A DNA stretch of 64,000 nt, taken from contig OZ024724.1 in NCBI GenBank assembly GCA_964016875.1, positions 21,808,200 through 21,872,199 of the forward strand. The letters are read 5' to 3'. The DNA is from Fallopia convolvulus. Lineage: Eukaryota > Streptophyta > Magnoliopsida > Caryophyllales > Polygonaceae. A program made the position numbers and the translations under genes. Each line of letters opens with the position of its first letter. The stretch's first letter is position 1. Below, piece after piece: positions 34,269 through 45,459 of the stretch. The notes below the pieces were generated by a model. The model was not told the DNA's origin and did no database searches. It saw nothing but the letters and a program-made list of their open reading frames with translations.

Positions 34269-35555
34269 TATTTTTAAAGTGAAGTCTTAATTAAGCTTTA
34301 TAAAAATATATACTCAACTAGATGGGCATGCATGCAAAAATGAATTTAATCACATAAATTCCCTTTTAAAACCCTCATGCAGTATTTATTTCCTTTAAAT
34401 AAATAAATATTATATATATGAAAAAATTATTTTATAAAGAGATATAAAATAATGTACGAGTCTAGATATTATACCGAGAGATAACGGGACGGAAACAAGT
34501 TCAGTTGATGTGTACAAAAACCGAGGTGGGTCGGCCCATACCTCTTTTCATTCTTTCTAAGAGAAAAAAATAGCACAACAAGTCATTTTTGCCAGTGAAC
34601 TTCGTCGTTGAGGGGTGGCCATCGGTGGCGCTTCCAGTGACAAGCGACAGCCGGACACCCCCTCTTCCGATTGTCGGTAGTGGCTCGGGCTAAGGAGACC
34701 TGAACACGGCGTGCAGTTGTCGGGAAATTCATTCGTTGCCAGTCCGTTCTCCTGGTGTCGGTTCATGTTGGTTGTCGAGGGAGGTTCACGCGGTCCTAGC
34801 GGCGACATCGGAACTAGGACAGGGCTGGAAGGTGCGACAGTTGGGACCTCTCGTATCCAACTTCTAATATCGGCAAAGGTGGAGGAAATGGATGCGGAAC
34901 AATGGTGTACGAGCTTGGAGAAAATCGCTCCTCACTAGCCCAGAAAACCCGAAACTGCACCAAGTTGACTTGTTTGGATGAATTTTTAGCTCGATTTTTG
35001 TGGTGTTTGTGCCTAATTGATTGAGGGCTTTTGTAGGTAATTCCTTCATCTACAATTAGGGACTTAAATCACAAAATTTTGTGGAGAAACGAGCTTGGAA
35101 TGGATCTTTGAATATCATGCACAACTAGAGGTTTCTTGAATGAATTTATAGGGGAAAAAAAATCAGATTTGGGAAAAAATACAAATCCGGGATTTTGAGG
35201 ATTCAGATGGACGGAAATGACTTGGAATTGTGTTTGTTGGTTTCTCCTCTTGCCCAAGACCCATTTTTATAGTGGAACGATGGAATATCAATCCACCACC
35301 ATTGTAGAGCACCTCTTATGGAAGTGGAGATCATTGATGAATGGTGGAGAGCGTGCTTCTTTGCAATGGGTTCAAAGTAGCTCAATTGGTGCAGAAAGGA
35401 GGTTGAGAGGAGGAGAGATTGGGGAGGACGAGAGATGGAAGAAGCTCAATTGATTAAGTGTCAAATCAATTTTCCACCATGGGAGACCTTGTTGCAAGCT
35501 CTTGAAAAAATATAAAAAAAGAAATAATTTTTCTTAAATAAGAAGATGGTCTTGA

Positions 35556-35631
35556 TAGCATCGTGGATGGAAGGAGTGTTGGGTGTTTGGAAAGTGCGAG
35601 AGGTCGTGGGGTTCGGGTCCCACCTCTCGCA
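35556..35631 (+). repeat. Possible tRNA-derived (SINE-like) remnant with A and B boxes
   Basis: GGTTCGGGTCC at 35610-35620 differs from the B-box consensus GGTTCGANTCC at one base. It sits in a hairpin whose outer stem TGCGAGAGGT / ACCTCTCGCA (35595-35604 and 35622-35631) is perfect and is followed by TTTTT. A weak A-box match (TAGCATCGTGGA) lies at 35556-35567. No complete tRNA cloverleaf can be drawn. Confidence 0.35.
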
Positions 35632-35843
35632 TTTTTATCCTTCATCCAATTTCCTTCTCTTTTTCAAAAATATTATTTATAATTAATTATTTAAATTTTT
35701 ATTTTCTATCAAATTAAAATTTTTACCAAGATTATTATTATTATTATGAAAATCATAATAAAGAAAAATCTTGTTATTTTAAAGAATTAATTAAATAATA
35801 AAAAAATAATCGTTTATTTTTATCAGAATTGCAGCTATTACAT

Positions 35844-36684
35844 GAAGAAACAAACCGAGTATTGAGAAGGAAACAGATAGAAGGTAAGGCAATCAAATAA
35901 CCTGATTGCTTAAATGAAGGATATTTATAGGTGATGAAATAGAACTAAAAGCTTAAAGGAATTGCCTCGTCATACTGAACACATTTAGCTATATCATATA
36001 GAAGGTAAAGCAATGAAGATATCTCACATTGTAAATAGCAATTAAATATTGGAAAGGAATTTGAGTATGATAGACCCTAACATCAAATTAGATCAAATTT
36101 TTCATCAAAATTTCATAGTCAAAAGCTTCAATCAACCATCTCAATTGGAAGCACAAGAACTCAACCTCATATGATAAGTGGCAAAGAGAGGTTGAGATTA
36201 AGAGATTACCAAAGAGCAAACCACTGCATCTGAGGTAGATCCAACACAGAAAGCCAAAGAACAGGAGGCCCCTTAAACAACCAAAGATCATCAAATTAGA
36301 GAGGCATATACATAATAGAACTAGGATTCCAAAGAAGAATGTAAAGACGAAACTAAAAGGGAAATTCCAACAAAGGATCATATTAAAACAAAGGAAAGAA
36401 ATTATAGAAATTATAAAAAAGAAATCAAATAAGGAACATAACCTGATATTGCAGATGAAGGATGCAATAAGACTTCAATCGATTATGAGCAACGAGGAGC
36501 AATCCAGGAGATCCAACCATTGGTCAAAGGAGATTTCATAACAGGGGGAGTAGAAAACCCTCAAAACACCTGATCTAATCGCAATCAGAATGGAGGGAAA
36601 AAGCACAGATCTAGAAATAAAAGGTCAAGAGGAGATGATAGTGTAACAACAATACCCAAAAAGGAATCATCGTCACTAAAGTAA
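35844..36684. other. Sequence without a recognisable gene
   Basis: It is AT-rich; the longer frames (for example 36088-36381 minus) are low-complexity Phe/Leu translations without a domain. I see no LTR pairing. Confidence 0.4.
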
Positions 36685-38135
36685 CTGATCGCTCTCGGAT
36701 GCGAGGGTCAAGAGATACAATTTATAACCCGACCCCGTTGTAGTACGTGGTGGGTGTCGAACACTCGGGAAGTCTACTCGATCGATGTGCCTAGATACTA
36801 GGAAGCTAGAAAGGAGAGCATAAAACAAAGGAAAACAAAGAAAACAGTCGAGATCGACACTGAGGTCACGTCGGGCCCGAGGTTGGCGACAAGAGGAAGT
36901 CGGGACCGACACTGGGTAAGTCGGGCCCGAGGTAGTTGGGGATGTCGAACTCAAAGATTTTAAAAGTAGATCTTGGGCTTTTGGGTTCCTTCCCTAGTAG
37001 ATTAAGGCTTTTCCACCCCAATTCAGGCAATGAGTGATGATCGGACTAGGATCGAGTGCTTTCGCCCTCGTTCCAACCACATCTACACCTCGATCCATGG
37101 GGAAATCCCCTTCGAAGCAAGGTCTTGAGATTGACACATGTTCACTTTCGCTACTTTGCCAATCTCAAGCCTTGATTCCCAACTTTCGCAAGAAATTGTA
37201 GCTCTATGTAGAGTGGGTTCCTTAGATCAAACACTCAAGGCTATGGAATTGGGGTTTCTAGCCTAAACCTAGCTAGGGTTTTCTCCCATAACCCAAGATC
37301 AAGGAGATCTACTCCATGTGACAAGCAAAGAAAGCAATCAAATCAAAAGAGAAAGCAATCATCATAATCAATCTCAAAACAAAGCAAGGTTTCATTCAAA
37401 TCCAAAGCAATCCACAAATTCAAATCAAGGGTTTTCAAATCCACAAGATCAAAGCAAATCAAAGCTAAACAATCAACAAAACCTATCAAGCCTTCCTCTC
37501 TCTTGGCCGATTCTCTCTCTCTTCCTCCTCTTCTCCTTCCTCCTTGCTCTCCAAGTATCCTCTTGGCTCCCTTGGAACCCCCTTTTTGTGTGTGTGTGTG
37601 AGGGAACCCTTTCTTAGAAGACAAGAGGGCCTTTTATAGATTAGATGAAGGGAAAAAGTGGAAGTCCACAAATTCGTGCCTTGGAGCCCAAGTAGTTCGG
37701 TAACCGACTCGGACCGACACGGAGGAACCTCGGGCCCGAGGTACTGTGCAACTCGGTCCGAGGTTGGAGACTTCAAAGTCGGGCCCGATGTGGTTGCAAC
37801 TCGGTCCTGACCTCGTTCCACCTTCTTCTTAGTTGGCTTCTCTTGTTCTTCTTCATGGCTTGCTTCTCTCTTTCCCGCTTTAGCTCGGCCTTTGCTCCAT
37901 GTCTCGACCCTCCTTCAAATCGATCCTTGATTCATGCCAAATTACCTACAAAACACATAAAAGGTGCGTAGTCTCCGAATCTCATAGAAATATGGGAACT
38001 AAGCTAAAAAGGAACAAAACGCACAAGAAAAGGGGAAAAAGAAACATATTTACAAAGGAAATCACATATGAAAACACCACCAAATAGAGAGACATTAGTA
38101 ACACTCTGGAAGATAGGCGAATTTACATGAAGAAG
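36685..38135 (-). repeat. LTR-like sequence J, distantly related to the G/H/I LTRs (boundaries approximate)
   Basis: The order of blocks parallels the minus-strand LTRs of G and H: TG start, aatttataaccc-gaccccg (compare aatttata-gtcaagaccccg), an actttcgc tract, and a late block with cctacaaaacacataaaa. It carries four TCGGGCCCGA palindromes (about 36868, 36916, 37729, 37779) where the H family has TCGTTAACGA. A (GT)n run is at 37588-37600. Element H is inserted at its right end. No primer site is visible. Confidence 0.45.
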
Positions 38136-39620
38136 TGTTGATAGGGTTTGTTTGACAACAAATAAATTTATAGTCAAGACCCCGCTGAGTATAGAGGAAT
38201 CGGGAACGTTCCACGGGATGCCTGGTTGTTTGTCTATCAAACTACTATGAAAAATAAAACAAAGCAAAACAACACAACACACCTACGACCGACCTCGTTA
38301 ACGACTTTATCAGGGTCGTTAACGAACCTGGATAACACTACTAACATAGACTAACAACCTAAACACAGGTTCGGTACCGAGGTAACGAACTCAGTAACGA
38401 ATATAACCGAAGAAATTCAAATAAGGAAAAAAATCTAGGACAAGGGTCACCACAACATATCCATGCATGTAAACTCGTAAGAAAATAAAGATCATGCCTT
38501 TAAATAGATAAATTCATCAACTTTCGTTGATTAGCAAGCAAATCAATCTACTCTCATAAATTAATTCACTCAATCACTTGTTTTTGATGCAAAGCTCGAA
38601 ACTTTCGCAATCGAACAATATCAACCTTCAAGTCTATAACTTTTTCTTTCAATCAAGTTAAAAACTTAAATTACGTCGATTCTCATCTAGGCATGAACAC
38701 AACAAGCAATCTAAAAATAGATAGAAGGAATTCAACACATCATCTTACTCATAAAACCATGCATAACTATACCGCGTTTAACCCCGACCCTAGATAGGAA
38801 AACTACTTACTACTCATAACTATAAAGCAAACACCTATAATAAGAGAAAACATTGAAAACAAAACAAACTACTTCAAATTACTAAGAAAATATCGTCTTA
38901 CAGACTTCAGAAGAAACCGAAAACAACAAGAATATCGAATCAAAAACACGATTAACGACCTTAGTTTCACTCTCGTTCCATCTCGGCTCGTCTCCTCCTC
39001 TAACTCGACTCTCTCTCGACTCTTCCAATCTATCTCCTACTCGAACCACCCTCGTTAGGCTAGAAAAGAAGGGTATTTATACTAATAAAGCTATGTAATA
39101 AAAAAGACTAGAAGATAAAAACTTTCCTAAAAGATAGAAACTAAATCTAAAAAGATAGAAATAAAACCTAGAAAGATAACAAGATCTAAACTATAAAATA
39201 TAATAGCCCTAAAACTCATTAAAAACCCTACCGACACGGAATAAATTTCCGCACAGGGTCGGTAGACATCAAAACGAACTCTCAAAAAACTCTATCTCCA
39301 AGCCTCGTTAACAACCCTTCACAGCCTAGTTAACGAGCCTGGATTTGGCTTTCTTCAACACTTCAACTCCAAAAATATAGACTTCGACTCCTTTATCCTC
39401 GTATTCTTCCGTCCTCCACCATAGCACTCCATTCAGCTCCAAAAAGCACCGTTTCCTTGCTAAAAACCTACAATAAGACACAAATCGGAGTAGCTTCCAT
39501 ACTTTCCACAAAATATGCAAACTTTTCCAAAAACACACAAAACTAACCCTAAAAATACTAAAACTAAACCTAACAAACTAAGAAAACGCACTAAAAACTA
39601 TACCAAAAACACGAACATCA
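38136..39620 (-). repeat. 3' LTR of element H (1485 bp)
   Basis: On the plus strand it runs from TGTTGATAGGG to acgaacatca. It carries a minus-strand TATA box (39074-39081), exact TCGTTAACGA palindromes near 38295 and 38316, and a TCGGTACCGA near 38372. Confidence 0.92.
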
Positions 39621-39640
39621 ATATACCCCATACTTAAACT
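39621..39640 (-). other. Polypurine tract of element H
   Basis: On the minus strand the AAGTATGGGGTATAT tract directly precedes the LTR start TGATGTTCG. Similar motifs recur four more times inside H. Confidence 0.75.
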
Positions 39641-41442
39641 TGCTTGTCCTCAAGCAATCATTAAACAATAATCAAAACCAAACAGTCATACTCATCAAGC
39701 CATAGCCATCATCTAAAAAAGCAAATTCAACACATAGAAGAAAATAGCAAATGACTATTAACGTCATCACACATATATGCACTAAATAGGCATAAGAAAA
39801 ATACAATCCAACCTCACAAGGGATAACGCGTGTTTCACTCAACTCTCATGTGTTTAGGCTTATAAATTCAATCTCTCAACTCATCTTATATACAAAAACT
39901 CATAGAAATTGGAACTTATATCACCAAAATCTCCATCCAAGATTTGTCAAAACAAGCAAAAATCATCAAGAGAACTTAGGGGGCTCAATGAAAAACTTCA
40001 TAGAAGCTTCCATTCGGCCGGGTTGTAATGGGGCTTGGTAAAGACAATTAGGCGTGGAAAATATTTTGGCTATGTGGTGCTAATAATATCCGGGAATCAA
40101 AGACTCCTAAAAACTCACATCTAAATCCAAAACTCTCAAAAACAGCATACCAAACTCACTCTCATTATGCACTTTCTCTTTCACTCACCCATCATATCCT
40201 AGAAAGTCTCATAAAATAACTCAAAAGAATCTCCGATTATCTTTAAACACAAATGCACACCTTACTTCTCTTTCTTCTTCTTAATCAACTGCTTTTTCTT
40301 TTTTTTTTCTTTTTTTCACTTTCTCCTTTTCACTTTCTTGCTCAGCCTCGTTAACGAACCAACAGGGTCGTTAATGAATCTTCATCGTGTATACTTCCTT
40401 CACTTTTTCTCAACAAATTTCCTTTTGTGCATCCTTTTTTATCAAGAGATCTTTCTTTTTACAATATACAACAAGAGACTTCCAATCTACCCTTTCCAAC
40501 AATCCCTCAATTATAAAACCATTCATAACATCTCACTCTCAACAAAACATACCTCTCCAAACTAAGTCCTAATCCCCGGATAGGGTCAAGCTTATCTCGG
40601 CTAGGGAACAATTTTGTGGAGCTAAAAATAAAAAGGCTTAAAGGCTCAAATTGGCTTCAAAAAGAGGATAATGTAGGGTGGATATGGATTAATAGGGCTT
40701 ATGAAAATAAGTTCTCTATCATATGAGTTTCACACGTAATGAACTATAAATCTTATATAGGTCTCAAGTATTAGATAACCATCACAATGACAAGAGATAA
40801 TATGCATAAGGAGAGTAAATCACACAAGAAAAAAAGAGGGATTTTTTATATTCTCCCCATAAGGCCAAAAATAACTCACAAGGTAATTTTTTTGTTGGAT
40901 TGCATCACTTATGCTAAAAAGTATACATGCTCAATTTCATCAAATGCTATTCCTTCCTAGAAACAATCTTCAAAACAAGAATTTGGCTAAACTATCAAAG
41001 ACATGTTTGCAAGGAATTATATGATCATGCTAGCAACTACAATCATAGAACCATAATAAAGGGATATCTATCAATTCTAAAACTCTTTTTGGAATTTTCA
41101 AATTTTTCGATTTTTTTTTTCGATTTTTTTTTTCGATTTTTTTTTTCGATTTTTTTTTTCGATTTTTTTTTTCGATTTTTTTTTTCGATTTTTTTTTTCG
41201 ATTTTCTTTTTATGGAACAAAGAACTACTCAAAACCAATAAAACACATAAAACAACCAAGACACAAGACAATAAGTTTTCTAGCCTTTCCCACCCCATAC
41301 TTAAAATTATAGTGTCCCAACTGTAAGAAAAAAAAGAAGAAGAAAAGAAATAGAAAAGAAAAGAAAAGAAAGAAAAACAAGAAAAGAAACAGAAAACTTA
41401 CAAGATCTTAAAGCAGAAAACAAAACAACTCTTCAAACTGAA
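39641..41442 (-). other. 3' non-coding region of element H
   Basis: No gene is recognised. It contains T-rich tracts (40290-40320), a TCGTTAACGA palindrome at about 40346, the simple repeat at 41100-41208 and a polypurine-like motif at 41293-41304. Confidence 0.5.
41100..41208. repeat. 12-bp microsatellite (tcgattttttttt)n
   Basis: About nine nearly identical units; the Phe- or Lys-rich open frames across it are spurious. Confidence 0.9.
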
Positions 41443-43032
41443 TCAGCGGTTAGGTGGTGGAAAATAATGCTCGAAGTTCCCCATGAAGTCATACATCGTC
41501 CTACAACGCTCTGCATCTTCCGCCTCTCTCTGCTGGTGCCTCGTATCCTCGAATACCATGCGAGCAGAATAGACACTCTCCCATCTATCCATCCTTCGAT
41601 GAATATGTGTCTGTTGAAGGTTAAGATGTTGCATCTGAGCTGAAAGATCTTCGGCCCATGGAGGCGGGGTACTTAATCCACTGTACTCGGGCTGAGGTGG
41701 TGGTTGATAGTGATTGTGGGGATGGAAGTGGTCTTGGTAAAGCACCGGGTTGTATGGCATGATACCATAATAATGAGGGTCGATAGGTGGCCGCGGAAGA
41801 TCGGTAGGTGCTCTCGGCAGGTCGTTAACGAAGTTGTGAGCCTCGGTAGGAGCCTCGGTAGAAGCCTCGAAGTGCTCGTTAACGACCCTGGCGGGCTCGT
41901 TAACGAAGACATTTGTGCCCAGAATTTCTGTATCGAGGTCATCTTCCTCGATGTCGAGCTCCTTTGTGCCTCCCTCTGTTGCTGCCTCTTTAGTCCCATC
42001 GTCCTCATCATCTTCCATCTCGTCCCCCTCTCTATCAAACTGTGACTCACACGGCCTAAGTGACAGCTCATCTTGCGGCTTAGGCTCTAACGGGAATGCA
42101 TGCCCCGTCCATGCCTCGTACCAATTCGGTACATAAAAGAGCTCCATCTTAGCTAGGGTGGGTGTAACATTTCGGCCTTGAACTTTTGTAATGTACCCAT
42201 CCCGAATTTGTGTAAAGATACCGGAGCTGAACCAATAGTTCCTGTTGAGCAACTGAGCATGGGCCGGTGTGTAGAGGGTGAGATCAACTCCAAGATTGGT
42301 CGCCAAGAGATTAACCAAATTCCCGCACTATACTTCCTTTAACTTGATTGACTTCTCAACATAATTTAGCCATTCGTAACCCAAGTTCAATGGGGTGGGC
42401 TCCTCAAAAAGAATTGTGCGGATGCATGCAACTTCTATCCTTGTCGGCCTGTTCAGCTCTCTCTAGGGCCAGAATGTAGCGGCTAGGACTCGGAGAATGA
42501 TTCTAAATATGGGGTTGATGATGCTTGCCCCAGATAATGCCGTAGAGGAGGGCTCTACCTCCCCGGTGATGTAGCTCCAAGTCCTCGTCACCTTGTAATC
42601 CTTAAGGCTGTAATCTCGAGAAGGATTTGGGAGCTCAAGAATAGCGTTGAACTCCGCCAAAGTGAACTCACGATTCACATTACCGAGCCTGAACCGAATT
42701 CGTCCCTCCGAAGTCTTAGTCGGGAATCTCGTCTCAAGAATGGCTAGAAACTCGGATGTGAGAGCCGGGAAGTGTGATACATTCTCCTTCTTCAACAAGT
42801 GAGGCACACCAAGAATGGCGAAGGCCTCCTTAACATCATCGTAGATCCTCATTTGCTTGGAACTCGACCTCGAGAACCACCGAGTGTAGTGGTCCTTGTC
42901 TAGTATGGCATTGTAGCGGTCCACTTGTCCTTGAGTGCGCAAGATCACATTGTCCATGCGAGGTGGAGATGGGGACCTCTGAGTCCTCTTCTTCTTTTGG
43001 GCTCGGGTTGCGGCTCGGCTAGAACTTGCCAT
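41443..43032 (-). pseudogene. Extra long frame of element H between protease and 3' LTR (Athila ORF1-like), two stops
   Basis: One frame of about 529 codons is interrupted only by two TAG codons (42465-42463 and 42330-42328). The N-terminus is basic (SSRAATRAQKKKRTQRSPSP), followed by a folded-looking region with HYTRWFSRSSSKQM, AFAILGVPHLLKKENV, RIRFRLGNVNREFTLAEFNA and TRTWSYITGEVE. After the stops it continues with LYTPAHAQLLNRNYWFSSG, then acidic (EGDEMEDDEDDG) and Pro/His/Tyr-rich segments. The arrangement resembles the extra frame of Athila-type elements (the ATHILA ORF-1 / plant transposon-protein group), whose function is unknown. I see no transmembrane segment, so an envelope role is not supported. 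The acidic part includes codons formed by TCGTTAACGA palindromes (VNE, VND). Confidence 0.6.
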
Positions 43033-44205
43033 GTGGACCTAAAAAAAATACGACTTTTCCGAGATAAGATCCACTCAAATAAATAGACGAGAGACCCCAT
43101 ACTTGGTCTCGGAATAGCTCTCGGAATATCTCATTCACTACCCAATTGGGTCGGTAACGGATTTGGACTGGTTTTTATTTTCTTGATAATGCGCAGGGTC
43201 GTTAACGAACCTGGGTGGGTCGTTAACGATCCGCCGAGAACCAGTTCGTAGGTTCCGAGTGTAAAAGACTAAAATTTAGCCTTGAATCAAGCATGCATCC
43301 TATGTAAGACACACAATCGGGTATACGCACCCCATACTTACTCGATTACCCATCCCGAACATGTTATAGTTGCCCAAGAAACTCATAGTGAAGATCAAAA
43401 CAATTCTAAAACAAGGTAGTTCATGCTTTCCTAAATCAAATTGCAATGGAGAATCCAAGCAAGAACAAACCCCTAGAAGTCAAGATCAACCACTAATAAA
43501 TCAAGCATTGAAATCGTTGATCAATATTAACATGCAATTCGATCCTCTATGAACAAGGTATGAAATTTTGACCCTATAAACCATGAATCATGCAATAAAG
43601 AGTTAGGGTTTAGAAATCATACAGGTAGATTGAGAAATTGAAGAGCAAAGATCAAAATTTTGGGTGGTTAACGAGCTCGGATCTCATCGGTAAGAAAAAT
43701 CAAGGGCGGCGGACTTCGTTAACTAGGTGGGTCTCCGAAGTTCGATGGCGGTGAGAATTCCGATCAGTGGTGAGGAATTTCGGTAGGGATCTTGGGGGAT
43801 TTAGGCTTTTTGGATTGAGGATTTGAGAGTGGAATTTTTGGGAGGTTTAGAAGGGTTATATAGGAGAGGGCTAGAGGTACGAGAAAGGTAAAAGGACGAC
43901 ACTTGGGTAAGATAGAAGATAGATTAGGGTAAAATTACCTACCTGCCCGTTTGCCGATTCGGGTTGCCGACTTGAGTGATTTACGAGCCGCCGTAGCCTT
44001 TCTTGACTGATTTACGAGCCCAACTCCTGCATCTTGTTAGCTAAAAAAACTATCCTATCATTCTACCCTACAAACTACTAAAACTCAAAAGAAAGCTAGG
44101 AAAAAGAAGAAAAGAGAAAAGACAAAAAAATAACCTATACTAAAAGCGGGTTGCCTACCGTAAGCGCTATTTTTAACGTCGTTAGCCCGACGTACTTACC
44201 TTGGC
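43033..44205 (-). other. Gap in element H where RT, RNase H and integrase would be expected
   Basis: About 1.2 kb without an open frame. It contains palindromes near 43200 and 43219 and polypurine-like motifs at 43094-43104 and 43330-43340. It is not a pol remnant that I can recognise. Confidence 0.6.
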
Positions 44206-45459
44206 TCAATGTGGCTCTTTTGCGGCTATGTTAGGGTCTTGAGATACCCCATACTTAGCTTTGTAGGCATTATTGGATTGAGTCAGTAAATTTGGTCCTT
44301 TATCTTCTATCAGTATGCCCGGTATTCCTACATAAGGGTTAGTGAAATCCGAAAACCAAGCTGGTTTGGACTCCTCTATAGCATATACAGTGGGGCATGG
44401 TGTAGGAACAAAATATGAAGAAGATTCATAACCAGTTCTAGTGAATTCATAGTTAGAGTACTCACCTTGATTATACCCTTGCATGCGGGGCTCGATAATA
44501 GACCAAGGAGGTTCGGTAGGGGCCCATGTGAAATTCTCGTCCACTTTGGTAATTGGAGGGGGCTCTTCAAGGCCAGCTATGTCGAGTTCTTGCTATGTCA
44601 ACTCGATCCGTGCAGCCACAGTTGCGTCATTAGCATTTTGGTCAAGGATGAATTCCACGCGTTCCTCTCCAATATCAAAAGTGAGGAGTCCTTTCCGCAC
44701 ATCAACCCTGGCACCTGTTGTAGCTAGGAATGGTCTACCTAGGATAATGGGGACATGAGGGTCTTCAGGCATATCAAGGACGATGAAATCATTTGGGATA
44801 AAGAATTTCCCAACTTGAATGGGATAGTCGTCCACGACTCCTGTGGCCTTTACGCTTGATCCGTCTGCCATGTAGAGGTTCATATCTACATGTTCCAAAG
44901 GTCCCATGTTGGCTTTCGACTAGATTGAAAGGGGAACTAAACTAGCACTAGCTCCCAGATCACATAGAGCTTTGAATTTGTGGTCACCTATGCGAATTGT
45001 TATGGCAAACCTCCTTAGGTCTCCTAGCTTTTCTTGTAGAGCAATAGATCGGACCTCGTCTTGCAACTCTGTGATGGATCTTTTCCTGCTAAGAATATCC
45101 TTCAAAAATTTCGTGTAAGCCGGCATTTCGCTTGGGGCCTCAGCGATTGGGATGGAAATATTAATGCCCTGGAGAATCTTTACGAAATGCTTGAACTTAC
45201 TCTCAGTAGAGTCCTTTGATTTCTTAATAGGAAAAGGAAGAGATTTCACCATCCCCGGAACCAAGTCAGGCTCGAGAGGTGAAGTTACCGGGTCGATACT
45301 AGGGTCGTTAGGTGTCCTCGATGGGTCGTTATTGACCCTGATGGGGTCGTTAACGACCCTGGGATTGAGAAGAGGGCTCGGATCAGAAAACATACCTGGA
45401 CTAGGGTCGTTGACGACCCTGGGAGCGTCGTCACCATAGTGTGCCAGTTCAGTACTCAC
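44206..45459 (-). pseudogene. Protease region and downstream frame of element H, two TAG stops
   Basis: A single frame starts in a spacer with repeated VVNDPS-like peptides produced by palindromes in the DNA (45290-45440). It then has the Athila-type pre-protease block KFKHFVKILQGINISIPIAE and MPAYTKFLKDILSRKRSITE, the active site CDLGASASLVPLSI, a TAG (44922-44920), and the second half with IPNDFIVLDMPEDPHVPII and ILGRPFLATTGARVDV. A second TAG (44595-44593) is followed by about 125 further codons without a recognised domain (MQGYNQGEYSNYEFTRTGYE). The protease would mature the Gag polyprotein. The frame ends at 44206 without entering RT. Apart from the two TAG codons it is well preserved. 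Confidence 0.75.

Larger units (their letters stand above)
30033..35843 (-). repeat. LTR K, a long minus-strand 5' LTR interrupted by element F (far end uncertain)
   Basis: The end next to the primer site is clear: TGTAACACCCC at 30033 on the plus strand. Element F interrupts it at 31724-34268 with TSD TATTT. A possible far end is gctattaca near 35843, giving an LTR of about 3.3 kb without F, but I cannot confirm it because no second LTR lies in the window. No open frame of note is present. Confidence 0.45.

Noticed and set aside
35595..35631. Complete tRNA gene
   Set aside because: Only a T-arm/B-box-like hairpin can be drawn; D-arm and anticodon arm are missing.
36088..36381. Hydrophobic 97-codon minus-strand frame, possible membrane protein
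   Set aside because: Low-complexity Phe/Leu/Cys sequence with no conserved neighbour or homology; probably chance.
37318..37617. 99-codon frame with a hydrophobic C-terminal segment, possible small membrane protein
   Set aside because: It lies in LTR-like sequence J, is Asn/Gln/Ser-rich from a repetitive A-rich tract, and overlaps a (GT)n run.
40927..41298. Phe-rich (plus) and Lys-rich (minus) open frames
   Set aside because: They are translations of the T9-CGA microsatellite.
41443..43032. Retroviral-type envelope protein in element H
   Set aside because: Position fits the env-like slot, but no signal peptide, transmembrane segment or fusion-like motif is visible; the basic start and acidic, Pro-rich end suggest an internal protein.
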